Below, one piece after another: positions 16,335 through 26,115 of a stretch of 64,000 nucleotides of DNA. Both the position numbers and the translations under genes were made by a program. The first letter of the stretch is position 1, and each line of letters starts with the position of its first letter. The notes below the pieces were generated by a model. It saw nothing but the letters and a program-made list of their open reading frames with translations, was not told the origin of the DNA and did no database searches. Origin of the DNA: JACJXW01 sp964418125 (GTDB taxonomy: Bacteria > Bacteroidota > Bacteroidia > Chitinophagales > Saprospiraceae); contig CAYQKY010000024.1 in assembly GCA_964418125.1 (NCBI GenBank), positions 1 through 64,000 of the forward strand, given 5' to 3'.

Positions 16335-17267
16335 CTACTTCTCCGGCAGAAAAATCTCCGCCATCATGCAACGCGCGCTGCCCCCACCGTACTTCTCGAT
16401 CACATATAACGGGCTGTACAGTATTCCGGAATGTTTTTCGATCTGCTCCAGTTGCTTTGGGCGCAGAGATTTGTAAGCCTGCTCCGACATCACGAGCCAG
16501 GGCGTGCCATCCTGGCTGCGCACCTGCAGCATATTGCCGGCGAATGCCGTCATCTGATCCAGGGAGATCTCGATCACCTCTTTATCAGTTTCGGCAAATT
16601 TATTCAGCAACCGGTTCCGTTCCCCTTCAGCTCTTACCGATTCAAGGCAGATGACAACAAAGGACTCCCCCAGGGCCATCATGACATTGGTGTGGTAGAT
16701 CTCCTGCCCGTTGGCATCCACAGCGATGAAAGCAACCTTTTCATAGCCCAGTTTATCACAGAAATCGTCCAGCAGGTGCTCGTCGGTACGGGGGCTCAGG
16801 CAGGCGTAGGCGATGTGGTTGGGGCGGTCGAGGATGAGGCTGCCGGTGCCCTCCAGGTACATGCCCATCTCTTCGTAATGTTCGAAGCGGAGGTGATCTC
16901 CCAGTTGGAACCGCTTACCGAGCATTTCAAGGATGTCTTCCCGCCTTTCCAGACGGCGCGTAGGTGCATTCATCGGGTAGGTTACTACCCTGCCGTCCTC
17001 GTGGAAGGTGATCCAGTTATTGGGAAAGACGGCATCCAGCTTTACCGGTGTTTCCGTATCTTCCACTACTATGACCTCTACTCCTGCCGAGCGCAGTTTC
17101 TCTACAAAAGCATCGAATTCCCGCCTTGCCCCCTGCCGCACTTCCCGGGGTTCCAGCGATTTGTCCATGACCTGAAAAGCATTGTTCACGGCCGTCTCCT
17201 CATTGAACCCGAAATGGGCGGGGCGGACCATCAGTATATGGCTGGCAATCTGTTTTGTCGGTTTCAA
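16335..17267 (-). CDS. ctlX: Citrulline hydrolase-type amidinotransferase-fold enzyme (CtlX-like)
   Basis: The 310-aa product belongs to the guanidino-modifying enzyme fold of arginine deiminase and dimethylarginine hydrolase. It opens QIASHILMVRPAHFGFNEET, then shows DAVFPNNWITFHEDGRVVTYPM, EGTGSLILDR, GQEIYHTNVMMALGE and the C-terminal GGGSARCMMAEIF holding the catalytic Cys. This set matches the CtlX family, which hydrolyses citrulline to ornithine. A TTG start at 17267 keeps the conserved N-terminus; an ATG at 17231 would remove it. Ornithine made here could feed the ornithine aminotransferase at 24671. Substrate assignment rests on family likeness only. Confidence 0.75.
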   Translation of the reverse strand: MKPTKQIASHILMVRPAHFGFNEETAVNNAFQVMDKSLEPREVRQGARREFDAFVEKLRSAGVEVIVVEDTETPVKLDAVFPNNWITFHEDGRVVTYPMNAPTRRLERREDILEMLGKRFQLGDHLRFEHYEEMGMYLEGTGSLILDRPNHIAYACLSPRTDEHLLDDFCDKLGYEKVAFIAVDANGQEIYHTNVMMALGESFVVICLESVRAEGERNRLLNKFAETDKEVIEISLDQMTAFAGNMLQVRSQDGTPWLVMSEQAYKSLRPKQLEQIEKHSGILYSPLYVIEKYGGGSARCMMAEIFLPEK

Positions 17268-17415
17268 TCCGGATAGGTTTGGTTAGTAATGATATGTTGC
17301 GAAGGTAAGGTTAACGTGGGGATTTGACAATAGAGCGTTGTGTTTTATAATCAACCGGTTCATCTGTATATTTGCCATTCGCGCCTCGGCTATCCGGGCC
17401 GGCAAAAAACAGCCC

Positions 17416-18288
17416 ATGCGACAATTCCTTTTTCTGATATTGCTCCATTTCAGCGCTGCCCTCCGCAGCCAGGAGATCATCGCTCCGGAAGTACGCCCGG
17501 GCGACACCAGCCAGCTCCATCTGTTGGCCACCGAAAGAGGAGACCGTTTTATTGGCAACCTGTTTTACATCCAGCCTCCGGAACTGGGCTTCCGCCTGCG
17601 CGCCGGCGATACGCTTTTCTTTGACCTCAGTGCGGTAAAAGGTGTGGATATTATCTCCGAAGAGGACTACCAGCTAATGAAAAAGCCACGCCGATATGGG
17701 GCTTCCGGCCTTTATCAGGACCTCTTTATCAGCAATACCGCTTACGCTCCCCCCAGGGGAAGCCGCCAGTTTCGCAATACCCAGCTGGCATGGAACCACA
17801 TCGACTTTGCCGCCACCGACCACTATTCTATCGGAACGGGCTATGTGCTGCCGTTCTTTCTGGTGGTCCGGATGCGGCTGGCCAGCAGTTCTGAACGCCT
17901 GTTCAATATTGGAGCGGGAATCAACTTTCTGTTTTCTCTCTCTCCGGAACCCGAGTTCCCGCGCACTGCTCATATTTATGTGGCGACAACCCTGGGAGAA
18001 AGGGATAAATACTTCAACCTCAACGCCGGTTATGCCGTGGGGCTGAAGTCCAACAGCGATTCACAGTTCCTGATCAGCCTGGGAGGCGCCTTTCGCCTGG
18101 CCGGGCCATGGTCGGTTATCATTGACACCCTATACCTTCCCGAGTTGAACGAAGGGAAATTATATCCCGGCCTGGGCGTCAGTTACGCCCGGAACAACAA
18201 CCGCCTGGACCTCGGTTACTTCTTTTTTACTACCTTCAGCACCAGGGTCGTCAACAGCCCCGGAATCGGCTATTCACGAAGCTTTTGA
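17416..18288 (+). CDS. Exported protein, probable outer-membrane beta barrel
   Basis: The ATG at 17416 starts a signal peptide (MRQFLFLILLHFSAALRSQE), giving 290 aa; an upstream TTG is not favoured. The body alternates short polar turns with amphipathic strands (YSIGTGYVLPFFLVVRMRLA, HIYVATTLGERDKYFNLNAG, RLDLGYFFFTTF) and ends in the aromatic residue Phe. This suggests a small outer-membrane beta barrel. No family was recognised. Its left neighbour is divergent, and it is followed after 58 bp by the SUI1-like gene on the same strand. Confidence 0.6.
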   Translation: MRQFLFLILLHFSAALRSQEIIAPEVRPGDTSQLHLLATERGDRFIGNLFYIQPPELGFRLRAGDTLFFDLSAVKGVDIISEEDYQLMKKPRRYGASGLYQDLFISNTAYAPPRGSRQFRNTQLAWNHIDFAATDHYSIGTGYVLPFFLVVRMRLASSSERLFNIGAGINFLFSLSPEPEFPRTAHIYVATTLGERDKYFNLNAGYAVGLKSNSDSQFLISLGGAFRLAGPWSVIIDTLYLPELNEGKLYPGLGVSYARNNNRLDLGYFFFTTFSTRVVNSPGIGYSRSF

Positions 18289-18346
18289 CCGGGTGCAAAA
18301 ACAATGGCTGCCGGCAATCGTTGGATAGAATAAGAACATACTGATC

Positions 18347-18697
18347 ATGGGCAAAAAAAACAAAAAGAACAGAACAGGCGTGGTCTACTCGACCAACCCC
18401 GATTTCGAGTACGAATATCAAAGCGAACCGGAAGCAGACGAGCTCCCGCCCCAGCAACAGAAACTCCGGGTCATGATCGACCGGAAGCAAAGGAAGGGGA
18501 AAGAGGCAACTCTCGTAACCGGCTTTACCGGGCCGGAAGACAGCCTGAAGGAACTTGGAAAGTATCTCAAATCCAAATGCGGGGTCGGAGGTTCGGTAAA
18601 GAATGGGGAGATCCTGATACAGGGCAACCAAAGGGACCGGGTGGTCGAACTGCTGAAAGAAAAGGGATATTCGAATACGAAAGCTGCGGGAGGATAA
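18347..18697 (+). CDS. SUI1/eIF1-like translation factor (YciH family)
   Basis: A 116-aa basic protein with the SUI1 fold signature: QKLRVMIDRKQRKGKEATLV, GFTGPEDSLKELGKYLK, then CGVGGSVKNGEILIQGNQRD. The ending RDRVVELLKEKGY is typical of bacterial YciH, the homologue of eukaryotic eIF1 and archaeal SUI1. YciH can affect start-codon fidelity and initiation in vitro and acts under stress. The N-terminal 35 residues are a Lys-rich tail (MGKKNKKNR). The ATG start is clear. Confidence 0.88.
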   Translation: MGKKNKKNRTGVVYSTNPDFEYEYQSEPEADELPPQQQKLRVMIDRKQRKGKEATLVTGFTGPEDSLKELGKYLKSKCGVGGSVKNGEILIQGNQRDRVVELLKEKGYSNTKAAGG

Positions 18698-18807
18698 GAG
18701 TTTGTTCATTCATCCAAAAAATAAACCCTTACAGCTAAAGAATTCGTATTCCAATAGGAAGAAAACTACTTTTGAAAGCTGTTACATGCAAAAAAGCAAC
18801 CTGGCTG

Positions 18808-19596
18808 ATGAAGAATAAAATTGTAGCGGGCATTCTTGCCCTGCTCTTTGGGTTATTTGGTGTTCACCGCTTTTACCTCGGGCAACGCTTTCTGGGCATC
18901 ATCTACTTTACCTTTGCCATGTTCGGCATCTTTATGGCAGTCGAAGAAGGAGCTCCCATCATAGCCGCTCCCGCCATCCTCGGTTTCATCGATTCCATCC
19001 TGCTCTTTGCCATGCCCCGGGAAGATTTCGACGACAAGTACAACGCCAAACGGCGCCGGCGCAGCCACCAACGGGACTGGCAGCGCTACCACAGCCAGAG
19101 CTTCCGCTCCCCTGCCCCGGGCCTCTCCGCCTACAAGAGCAGCGGCATCAAGAATTTCCGGAATTATTACTTCGAGGAAGCGGCTGAAGATTTCGAAATG
19201 GCCCTCGACTTCGCTCCCAATGACCCCACCCTGCACTTCAACCTGGCCTGTACTTATTCCATGCTGGAGGATGCCGGCCGCGGCTTTTTCCACCTGGAGC
19301 GCGCCGTAGAGCTGGGCTTCAATAAGCTTGACAAGATCCACCAACACGACGCGCTGGCCTTCCTCCGCGCCCTGCCCTCCTTCGATGCCTTCGTAGAAAA
19401 CGGTTACCGTCGGCCGCCAGCCAGCCTGCCGGCTCCACAAGCCAACCTGCTGGACGAGCAGCCCGGCTCAGATGAAGCCTCCGCCACCAGCGACATCCTC
19501 AACCAGATCGTCGAACTGGGCAAGCTGCGCGATAAAGGGATACTGACGGAAGAGGAGTTTGCTCAGCAAAAAAGGAAGTTGTTGGGGGGAGAGTAA
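18808..19596 (+). CDS. TM2 domain - TPR - SHOCT fusion protein
   Basis: From ATG 18808 the product is 262 aa; a TTG 36 bases upstream is rejected. The N-terminus is a TM2 domain with two membrane helices and the motif LFGLFGVHRFYLGQRFLGI. A basic linker (KRRRRSHQRDWQRY) is followed by tetratricopeptide units (SSGIKNFRNYYFEEAAEDFE, then LHFNLACTYSMLEDA; about 115-175). The last 35 residues are a SHOCT motif, LGKLRDKGILTEEEFAQQKR, common at the ends of bacterial membrane proteins. It probably sits in the inner membrane with cytosolic TPRs for protein contacts. Function is unknown. Confidence 0.8.
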   Translation: MKNKIVAGILALLFGLFGVHRFYLGQRFLGIIYFTFAMFGIFMAVEEGAPIIAAPAILGFIDSILLFAMPREDFDDKYNAKRRRRSHQRDWQRYHSQSFRSPAPGLSAYKSSGIKNFRNYYFEEAAEDFEMALDFAPNDPTLHFNLACTYSMLEDAGRGFFHLERAVELGFNKLDKIHQHDALAFLRALPSFDAFVENGYRRPPASLPAPQANLLDEQPGSDEASATSDILNQIVELGKLRDKGILTEEEFAQQKRKLLGGE

Positions 19597-19695
19597 AAAC
19601 CCTTGAGCCACCCTGGACTTTGGACGAACCGAAGGAAAAGCCGGAAGTCGAATTGAACAAGGCAACCAACCAATAACCGAACAGCCCCCCTCTGT

Positions 19696-21354
19696 TCAGA
19701 ATCTCGCCACCAGCCCCAGCATCGCGTTGATCCCGAAAGTCGGATACCGATGCCAACGCTCCCGTTTATTATTCGCCAGGTTATTTATCTGTACGAAACC
19801 GCCAATATTTTCCACAAAGAAAAAGTCGGCTCCCAGGCTGATGTCGAACAGGCCGTTTAGATTCTGGGCATTGCCGTCGTCATCCAGGTAGGGTACGCCG
19901 TTCTCCAGGAAGAAGTCGCCCCTCAGGACCAGCGTGGAACCCGCCCTTTCATCCAGGACGGTAGTGTAGCGGGCGCCAACGTTTACCGTAAAGGAAGGCA
20001 GGTGCCAGGCTTTCTCCTCCCGGTCCAGCGAGAAGAAATTCTGGCTGACGGTTCCTGTAAGTTCAAAACCGGAAAAGAGTGGAGCAGTCAGAGACCCCTT
20101 GATGAGGAAAATGTTGGCCGTATCGTAAAGCACATCGAAACGGGGAATGGTGTCATTCACATCCGGCAACAGGAAGAGGGCCAGGTTGTCCACCGTTTTA
20201 TACCCCACCTGAGCATCATAATCGATACGCTGGATTGTTCCTCTCACTCCTCCGTAGAAATTGTAGTAATGGCTGTTTTTGACCTGTATCCTCGAGCTGA
20301 TGAAAGGGTTATAGTCGCTCAGGGTGCGGAAATCATTTTTCTGTAAAGTACCGGAAGCCCCTACGTAAGCGCCAAGCAGGCCCTTGATGATAATGGCAGA
20401 GAGTTCCACATCCGGGAAGAAGAAGTACTCATCGTCATGCGAGGCAACGTTAGCGCCGACTTTTGCCTTGAAGATATCGGCGTGATAGGTATAGCTGGGG
20501 CGCAGAAAGAAGTTGTTGAGGCTTTGTTTGGCCGTATCCTTGTAGGAAGTAAAATCAGTTTCCAATTCAATAGTCAGCGGGTGAGAGCCATCGAACCACT
20601 TGGTTCCCCGGATAAGAAGGTCAAAGCCGTTCTCCCGGGCGGCGTAATTATCTTCCATGAAGTACAACTTGAGGCCGGCGTGGTAATTGAAGTCCGCTTC
20701 CGTGCGAACGCCGTTGAAGATGCTGGCTTTGGCGTCAAAGATAGAGAACCGCTGACGGACGGCTTCCGGTTCGAAGGTGTACTCTTCCTCCAGGGCCTCT
20801 GCCACCTCATTGTAGCCGTAAAAATGTACGACATCGGAAGTGTACCCCAGGCCGGCATTGACGGCAAACCCCAGGTCGTGCTGGTAGGTGCCGTCAGCGC
20901 CAACTTTGGTGTAAGCAAAACGCTGGTTTTCCACACTCCGGTTATTATTGGCGGAGTGGTGAAAAGCAGAAAGGCCCAGGTCGAAATTCTCATCGTTGGA
21001 GAAGTTATAGAAGCCGTTGCCGTACAAGGAAGCAGGGAATCCTCCTCCCAGTTTAAGATATCCGTCATAGCTTTCGGGCAGGTCTTCCCCCCTCATAGCC
21101 AGGGGCCGGATCTTCGGCGGCAGGTATTCCACCTCCAGCGGTTTGGTAACGACCTGGTATTCGAGGCGGCGGGTAGACGTATCCAGGGGCGGCAACTCGG
21201 GGTCGACCCGAAAGCGGTCGGTAGCTTCCAGGCGGGCGTCGAAGCTTTTGATGATGTCTACCTCCTCGACGGGTAGCTCGGGGTCCTGGGCGAAAGCGGA
21301 GGTTGCCAGGCAGGCAAATAACAGCAGGAGGAAATTATTTTTTGAAATTTTCAT
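19696..21354 (-). CDS. Outer-membrane beta-barrel protein (TonB receptor-like)
   Basis: The ATG at 21354 begins a signal peptide (MKISKNNFLLLLFACLATSA); an ATG 66 bases upstream adds an unlikely leader. The 552-aa body has a short proline-rich segment (VEYLPPKIRP) and about 20 amphipathic strands, ending FGINAMLGLVARF with a terminal Phe as in barrel proteins. No plug domain or TonB box is evident. It lies 75 bp after the 1036-aa TPR gene on the same strand. I recall such barrel plus large TPR pairs from many Bacteroidota, where their role in envelope assembly or transport is not settled. Confidence 0.75.
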   Translation of the reverse strand: MKISKNNFLLLLFACLATSAFAQDPELPVEEVDIIKSFDARLEATDRFRVDPELPPLDTSTRRLEYQVVTKPLEVEYLPPKIRPLAMRGEDLPESYDGYLKLGGGFPASLYGNGFYNFSNDENFDLGLSAFHHSANNNRSVENQRFAYTKVGADGTYQHDLGFAVNAGLGYTSDVVHFYGYNEVAEALEEEYTFEPEAVRQRFSIFDAKASIFNGVRTEADFNYHAGLKLYFMEDNYAARENGFDLLIRGTKWFDGSHPLTIELETDFTSYKDTAKQSLNNFFLRPSYTYHADIFKAKVGANVASHDDEYFFFPDVELSAIIIKGLLGAYVGASGTLQKNDFRTLSDYNPFISSRIQVKNSHYYNFYGGVRGTIQRIDYDAQVGYKTVDNLALFLLPDVNDTIPRFDVLYDTANIFLIKGSLTAPLFSGFELTGTVSQNFFSLDREEKAWHLPSFTVNVGARYTTVLDERAGSTLVLRGDFFLENGVPYLDDDGNAQNLNGLFDISLGADFFFVENIGGFVQINNLANNKRERWHRYPTFGINAMLGLVARF

Positions 21355-21429
21355 TGTCGTCCGTTGATTTTTTTGGATCTGTTTTGTCACGTTATGGACA
21401 GCAAAAGCAATTCGTTGCATGGGATGAGA

Positions 21430-24400
21430 TCAGTTGCCGTCATCCATTTCCAGCGTATTCGGGTCTCCTCCGGTCCGGAGGCGGCTCGACTCGTTGATCC
21501 GCTGGTTAATGGCGTCAAGTTTCCGCTGGGCTTCACTGATCAGTTCCTGGTCCCCCTGGTAATTTTCCAGCAAAGCCTCGAGAGCGGCTCTGGCGTTATA
21601 GAGGTCCCCTTTTTCCTGCAGGATATCGGAAAGCAGAATCACACTCTTGGCCACCCAATAGGGATAACCCGAGCTTTCCTTATTAGCGTTGATACAGATC
21701 TGCTGGGCTGTTTCCAGGTCGCGCCGAAGGTAATAAATATAGGCCTTGAGGTAACGCGCCTCGGCAGTCTGTTCATTATCGCTGAGGCGGATAACCTCAT
21801 TGAAAGCATTCAGCGCATTATTATAATCTCCCTGGTCGAAGGCCATTTTCCCCAGATAGAACTGAGCAGTGGCCACCTGCAGCTGGGAGGCATTGGGATT
21901 GCTCGCCACTTTTCTCGCCAGTTCCGGCACTGCCTGGGTGTTCCCCGAGCGGTAGGCGCTTCGCAGGGCTCCGAGCTGGGCTTCGAAGCGCATATCCGGG
22001 TTGGTGGCCACCTCTTCCAGCCGGGAATAGAGGTTGTAGGCCTTACTGAAATCCTGAGAATGGTTATAGGCAATGATTGCCGCCTTTTCCAACGCTTTTA
22101 CATAGTACTGGCTGGGGCCGCGTTCAGCCACTGCCTCGTAATCGGCGAGAGCCTGGGAATATTGTTTCAGCACGCTGTAAGACTCAGCGCGGTGGTAAAG
22201 GGCAGTAAGGGTATAAGCCCCGCGCGGGAATTTCCGCAGGTAGTCGGTATAAGAGGCTACCGCTCTTTCATAATTGGCATTTTCAAACTGGGACTCCGCC
22301 GCGCGGAAGTTTATGGAATCGCGCACTTCCCCTCCGACACTGCCCCGTACCGATTCGAGGAAGGCGAAATAATTATCTGCCTGGCCGAGGTCATCCACAT
22401 AGATCTCTTCAAGGGCGGCCAGGGCCAGATTGGCGTCACCCTCATCCGGGTTGTTGGCGAATACCTGTTTGTAGTAGTTGATGGCAGCATCGAGGTTGCC
22501 CTGGTTGTAGCTGATCAGGCCCAGCCGGATTAGGGCTTTAGGAATGAGCTCGGATTTGCCGCGGTATTGCCGGAGCAGTTCCTTGAGAGGCTCTGATGCC
22601 TTGCTGAGCTGGCCGATCTCCTGATAAGTAGCGCCCAGTTGCAACAGAGCGTCATCGGCGTATTCGGAATCCGGATGGTTCTTTGCCAACTGTTCGAGGG
22701 CAAGGATCTTGCTGGTCGTACGCCCCAGAAGCCCTTCGATGATCGCCTTTTGATAAAGCGCGTAAACAAAGCCGGTGTAGCGGTTATCTACCGCCTGGTC
22801 GTAATACTGAACTGCCCGCGTATATTGGTTGCGCTTGAAGAGGCAATCGCCTGCCCGGAGGGTAGCGTCGCCCAGCACCTGTTGTTTGACTTTCTGATTG
22901 CGGATGAATGCGCTGTTGCGCTGTATGCCTTGCACCGCTTCCTCAAAAAAACCGAGAGCGGCCGAATAATTTTCCTGTTTAAGGTAGTTATAACCCTGAG
23001 TATAATTGGCGGTGTGGATGGAAGATTCATCCGGCAGGTTACTGACCGTTTTAGCGAGGGTAAGAAACTGGCTCATCAACCGGTTGCTGGCCTCGTAGGC
23101 TTCATCTCGATGAGCGATATCTCCCAGCCAGTAGATAGCCAGGGCGCGGGTGCGCGTATCGAGGGAGATGTCCATCGACCGCTCGAAATATTTCTTGGCT
23201 TCCTCTTTATTCCCGTTTTGCAACAACTGGAGCCCCCGGAAATAAGTGACCTTCTGATAGGTTTCCTGGAGCCGGGGCGTTTTGTCCGGAATCTGGCTCA
23301 GGATCTCAATTGCCTGCTGATAGTCCCTGTAATTGAGGAAGATCTCACTCATCAATTCCTGGGCCTGGATGTAATACTTGGAAGAAGGCCGCAGTTCGCG
23401 CAGGCCATTGATCGCCTCGCGGGGGTCATTGAGTTCATAGGACAGCTTGGCGTAGTTCCAGAGGGCTTCCTCCTGTATGCCGGCATCGTAGGCCATTCGC
23501 TTGGCATTACCGAAGGCGGCCCGCGCATTAGCGCGCTGGTTAAGCCTCAGATAGGAATCGCCCAGAATATACATGGCATGTTGTCCGATCTCGGAATCAA
23601 CAGTGCCCAGGTCTTTCAGATACTGAATGGCTTTTGCCTCATCCCCTACCTGATAATAGGTATAACCGATCTGATAGAGTTCTTCCTCCCTCAACTTGCC
23701 GGTGCTTTCCGCATAAGCCTGCAGATAGGGCAAGGCCTGGCTGTACTGCCCTTTCTCAAAGTAGGCCTGCCCCAGCAGCTGCTTGATCTCCGTCTGCTTC
23801 CGAACAGTAGGGTCATCGGCTTTAAGGCGGGCGTAGGCGATCAGTTCGTCATAGCGGCGCTCAGCGAAATAGATCTGTGCCTGGTAATAAGGGACATGGG
23901 GGCGGTAGCGGGAAGAACGCTCCACCACTCTGAACTGGGCAAGGGCAGCATCGTAGTTGCCTTCAAAAAAATGGCAAAGGCCCAGGTAATAGTTGGCAGG
24001 ATAGTAATATTCCGTCTCGAACCCCTTTATGGCCTGGAAGTTGTTCATGGCCTCCCGAAAGCGCTTTTTGACGAAAAGGGAATACCCCAGTTTGAATTTT
24101 ACGGCCGATTCCTGTTCCGGAGTCATTCCCCGGGTTGGCACATCGGACAGGTAATCGATCGCCTTGTCCCATTGTTTGGAGTTGTAGTAATAATCAGCCA
24201 CCTCGACCAGGGCTTCGCTGGCCATGGGGTTAGGCGATTCGGCGCGAATGAAATCGAGGATGAGCTTTTCTCCGTCCGGTTGCTGCAGCCGAACAGCACA
24301 ACGCGCATAGTTCAACTCGGCTTTAGACCGCAGCAGTTCCGCTTCCGGTTCATTGACAGGCCGCAATAAGTCAATGGCTTTTTTAAACTCTCTCTGCGCT

Positions 24401-24540
24401 TTACCGTAAACGCCCTCCTCGAAAAGGATGGCTCCGGCCTTATAAGATTCGTTGGCTTCCGTGAATATGGTAGTTTCTTGTGCCATCAGCGGCAGCAGTG
24501 CAGTGCACGCCGCCAAAAGAAGGGCGATTCTTTTAACCAT
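21430..24540 (-). CDS. Large exported TPR protein (1036 aa)
   Basis: The first 20 residues are a signal peptide (MVKRIALLLAACTALLPLMA). The rest is a chain of tetratricopeptide repeats of about 35-37 aa. Examples are GAILFEEGVYGKAQREFKKA, QIYFAERRYDELIAYARL, AESQFENANYERAVASYTDY and AQFYLGKMAFDQGDYNNALN. Around 20 or more repeats would form a long superhelix in the periplasm. The C-terminal tail RKLDAINQRINESSRLRTGG may be a short coiled coil. It is the first gene of a pair with the outer-membrane barrel at 19696-21354 and probably acts as its periplasmic partner or scaffold. Confidence 0.8.
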   Translation of the reverse strand: MVKRIALLLAACTALLPLMAQETTIFTEANESYKAGAILFEEGVYGKAQREFKKAIDLLRPVNEPEAELLRSKAELNYARCAVRLQQPDGEKLILDFIRAESPNPMASEALVEVADYYYNSKQWDKAIDYLSDVPTRGMTPEQESAVKFKLGYSLFVKKRFREAMNNFQAIKGFETEYYYPANYYLGLCHFFEGNYDAALAQFRVVERSSRYRPHVPYYQAQIYFAERRYDELIAYARLKADDPTVRKQTEIKQLLGQAYFEKGQYSQALPYLQAYAESTGKLREEELYQIGYTYYQVGDEAKAIQYLKDLGTVDSEIGQHAMYILGDSYLRLNQRANARAAFGNAKRMAYDAGIQEEALWNYAKLSYELNDPREAINGLRELRPSSKYYIQAQELMSEIFLNYRDYQQAIEILSQIPDKTPRLQETYQKVTYFRGLQLLQNGNKEEAKKYFERSMDISLDTRTRALAIYWLGDIAHRDEAYEASNRLMSQFLTLAKTVSNLPDESSIHTANYTQGYNYLKQENYSAALGFFEEAVQGIQRNSAFIRNQKVKQQVLGDATLRAGDCLFKRNQYTRAVQYYDQAVDNRYTGFVYALYQKAIIEGLLGRTTSKILALEQLAKNHPDSEYADDALLQLGATYQEIGQLSKASEPLKELLRQYRGKSELIPKALIRLGLISYNQGNLDAAINYYKQVFANNPDEGDANLALAALEEIYVDDLGQADNYFAFLESVRGSVGGEVRDSINFRAAESQFENANYERAVASYTDYLRKFPRGAYTLTALYHRAESYSVLKQYSQALADYEAVAERGPSQYYVKALEKAAIIAYNHSQDFSKAYNLYSRLEEVATNPDMRFEAQLGALRSAYRSGNTQAVPELARKVASNPNASQLQVATAQFYLGKMAFDQGDYNNALNAFNEVIRLSDNEQTAEARYLKAYIYYLRRDLETAQQICINANKESSGYPYWVAKSVILLSDILQEKGDLYNARAALEALLENYQGDQELISEAQRKLDAINQRINESSRLRTGGDPNTLEMDDGN

Positions 24541-24670
24541 TGTGTTGATGTTTTGATTCGGGCCCTCAGCAGTTCCTGTTGCGGACTCACCATATCGAAC
24601 GAAGAGGCAGCCCCACAGCTTGCCTCAACGCGAACGAAATTTAAAAAAAATTAACATTTCCCCTTCCGGG

Positions 24671-25915
24671 CTATTTTTCAAATCCGAGTACAGTTTCAAC
24701 AATAATGTCGCAGCATTCCTGGAGTTGCTCTTCCGTCATTACCAGAGGAGGAGCAAAACGAATGATGTTTCCATGGGTGGGTTTGGCGAGCAGGCCGTTA
24801 TCCGCCAGCTTCAGGCATATATTCCAGGCCGTTTCACTGTCGGGAGTATCGTTGATTACAAGGCCGTTGAGCAGGCCTTTACCCCGCACCAGGCTGATCA
24901 GGCCCGATCTTTCCACCAGTTCTTCCTGGATCCGGCGGCGGAATATCGTGCCCAGGCGGCTGGCATTTTCGGCCAGGTTTTCATCTTTGATGACTTCCAG
25001 TGCTTCCATCGCCACAGCACAGCCCAGTGGGTTGCCTCCGAAGGTAGACCCGTGCTGGCCGGGTTTAAGCGTAAGCATCACTTCGTCATTGGATAGCACT
25101 GCCGACACCGGGAATACACCGCCGGAAAGAGCCTTGCCAAGGATGAGAATATCCGGCTTCACCTCTTCATGCTCACAGGCAATCAGCTTACCGGTACGGG
25201 CGATGCCGGTTTGCACCTCATCAGCAATGAAAAGGGCGTTGTTTTTCCGGCACAGCTCATATGCTTTTTTCAGGTACCCCTCAGCGGGGACGACCACACC
25301 GGCTTCGCCCTGGATGGGTTCAGTCATAAAACCGGCAACATTGGGGTCCTGCAGGGCTTCTTCCAAAGCGTCGAGGTCATTGTAAGGAATGATCACATAA
25401 CCCGGCATGTAGGGCCCGAAATTGCGGGTGGTATTGGGGTCGACAGAAGACGAAATTGCCGCCAGGGAGCGCCCCCAGAAATTGCCGGAGACAAAAATGA
25501 TCTTCGCCTGGTTGGCGGGCACCCCTTTGACTTCGTACGCCCATTTCCGGCATAGTTTTACGGCTGTTTCACAAGCCTCCACGCCGGTATTCATGGGCAA
25601 CATGCGGTCGTATCCGAAATATTCGGTAATGTATTTTTCATAAGGCCCCAACACATCGTTGTAGAAAGCCCGTGAAGTCAGGGTTAACCGCTGTGCCTGC
25701 TCCGCCAGGGCATTCACGATCCGCGGATGGCAGTGTCCCTGGTTTACCGCCGAATAGGCGGAGAGGAAGTCGTAGTACTTTTTCCCTTCAACATCCCATA
25801 CGTAGACCCCCTGCCCTTTCGACAGGACGACCGGCATCGGGTGGTAATTATGAGCGCCATAGCGATCTTCCAATTGAATGAGTTCCTGAGACGACAGCAT
25901 GGTTTCTTGCATCAT
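24671..25915 (-). CDS. rocD: Ornithine aminotransferase
   Basis: A 414-aa class III PLP aminotransferase. It reads LEDRYGAHNYHPMPVVLSKG, FLSAYSAVNQGHCHPRIV, MNTGVEACETAVKLCRKWAY, VAGFMTEPIQGEAGVVVP, LFIADEVQTGIARTGK, the PLP lysine in ILGKALSGGVFPVSAV and HGSTFGGNPLGCAVAMEALE. These match ornithine-oxo-acid transaminase, which converts ornithine plus 2-oxoglutarate to glutamate semialdehyde plus glutamate. Full length; ATG start (a second ATG follows). It links arginine/citrulline breakdown to proline and glutamate. The CtlX-type gene 7 kb to the left could supply ornithine. Confidence 0.92.
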   Translation of the reverse strand: MMQETMLSSQELIQLEDRYGAHNYHPMPVVLSKGQGVYVWDVEGKKYYDFLSAYSAVNQGHCHPRIVNALAEQAQRLTLTSRAFYNDVLGPYEKYITEYFGYDRMLPMNTGVEACETAVKLCRKWAYEVKGVPANQAKIIFVSGNFWGRSLAAISSSVDPNTTRNFGPYMPGYVIIPYNDLDALEEALQDPNVAGFMTEPIQGEAGVVVPAEGYLKKAYELCRKNNALFIADEVQTGIARTGKLIACEHEEVKPDILILGKALSGGVFPVSAVLSNDEVMLTLKPGQHGSTFGGNPLGCAVAMEALEVIKDENLAENASRLGTIFRRRIQEELVERSGLISLVRGKGLLNGLVINDTPDSETAWNICLKLADNGLLAKPTHGNIIRFAPPLVMTEEQLQECCDIIVETVLGFEK

Positions 25916-26115
25916 GGCTGTAAGGTTTTCTGTTTCCGGTAATGGTTCTTTTTCATCGGCCTTCCAGAGTTATACAATGATAGCACCTTTTTCGCTCATT
26001 TTCTCAACCGCCTCCTTCAAAGTGTGGCGATATCAGGCAGAGGTACAGCGCCTACTCTTATACCACACCTTCCGCGGCTGCTTTGTTCACTGCACTGGGC
26101 TACCCTTCTGATGTC

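Noticed and set aside
22639..24369. 576-codon open frame opposite the large TPR gene
   Set aside because: Antisense shadow of a TPR gene, with no start context or motif.
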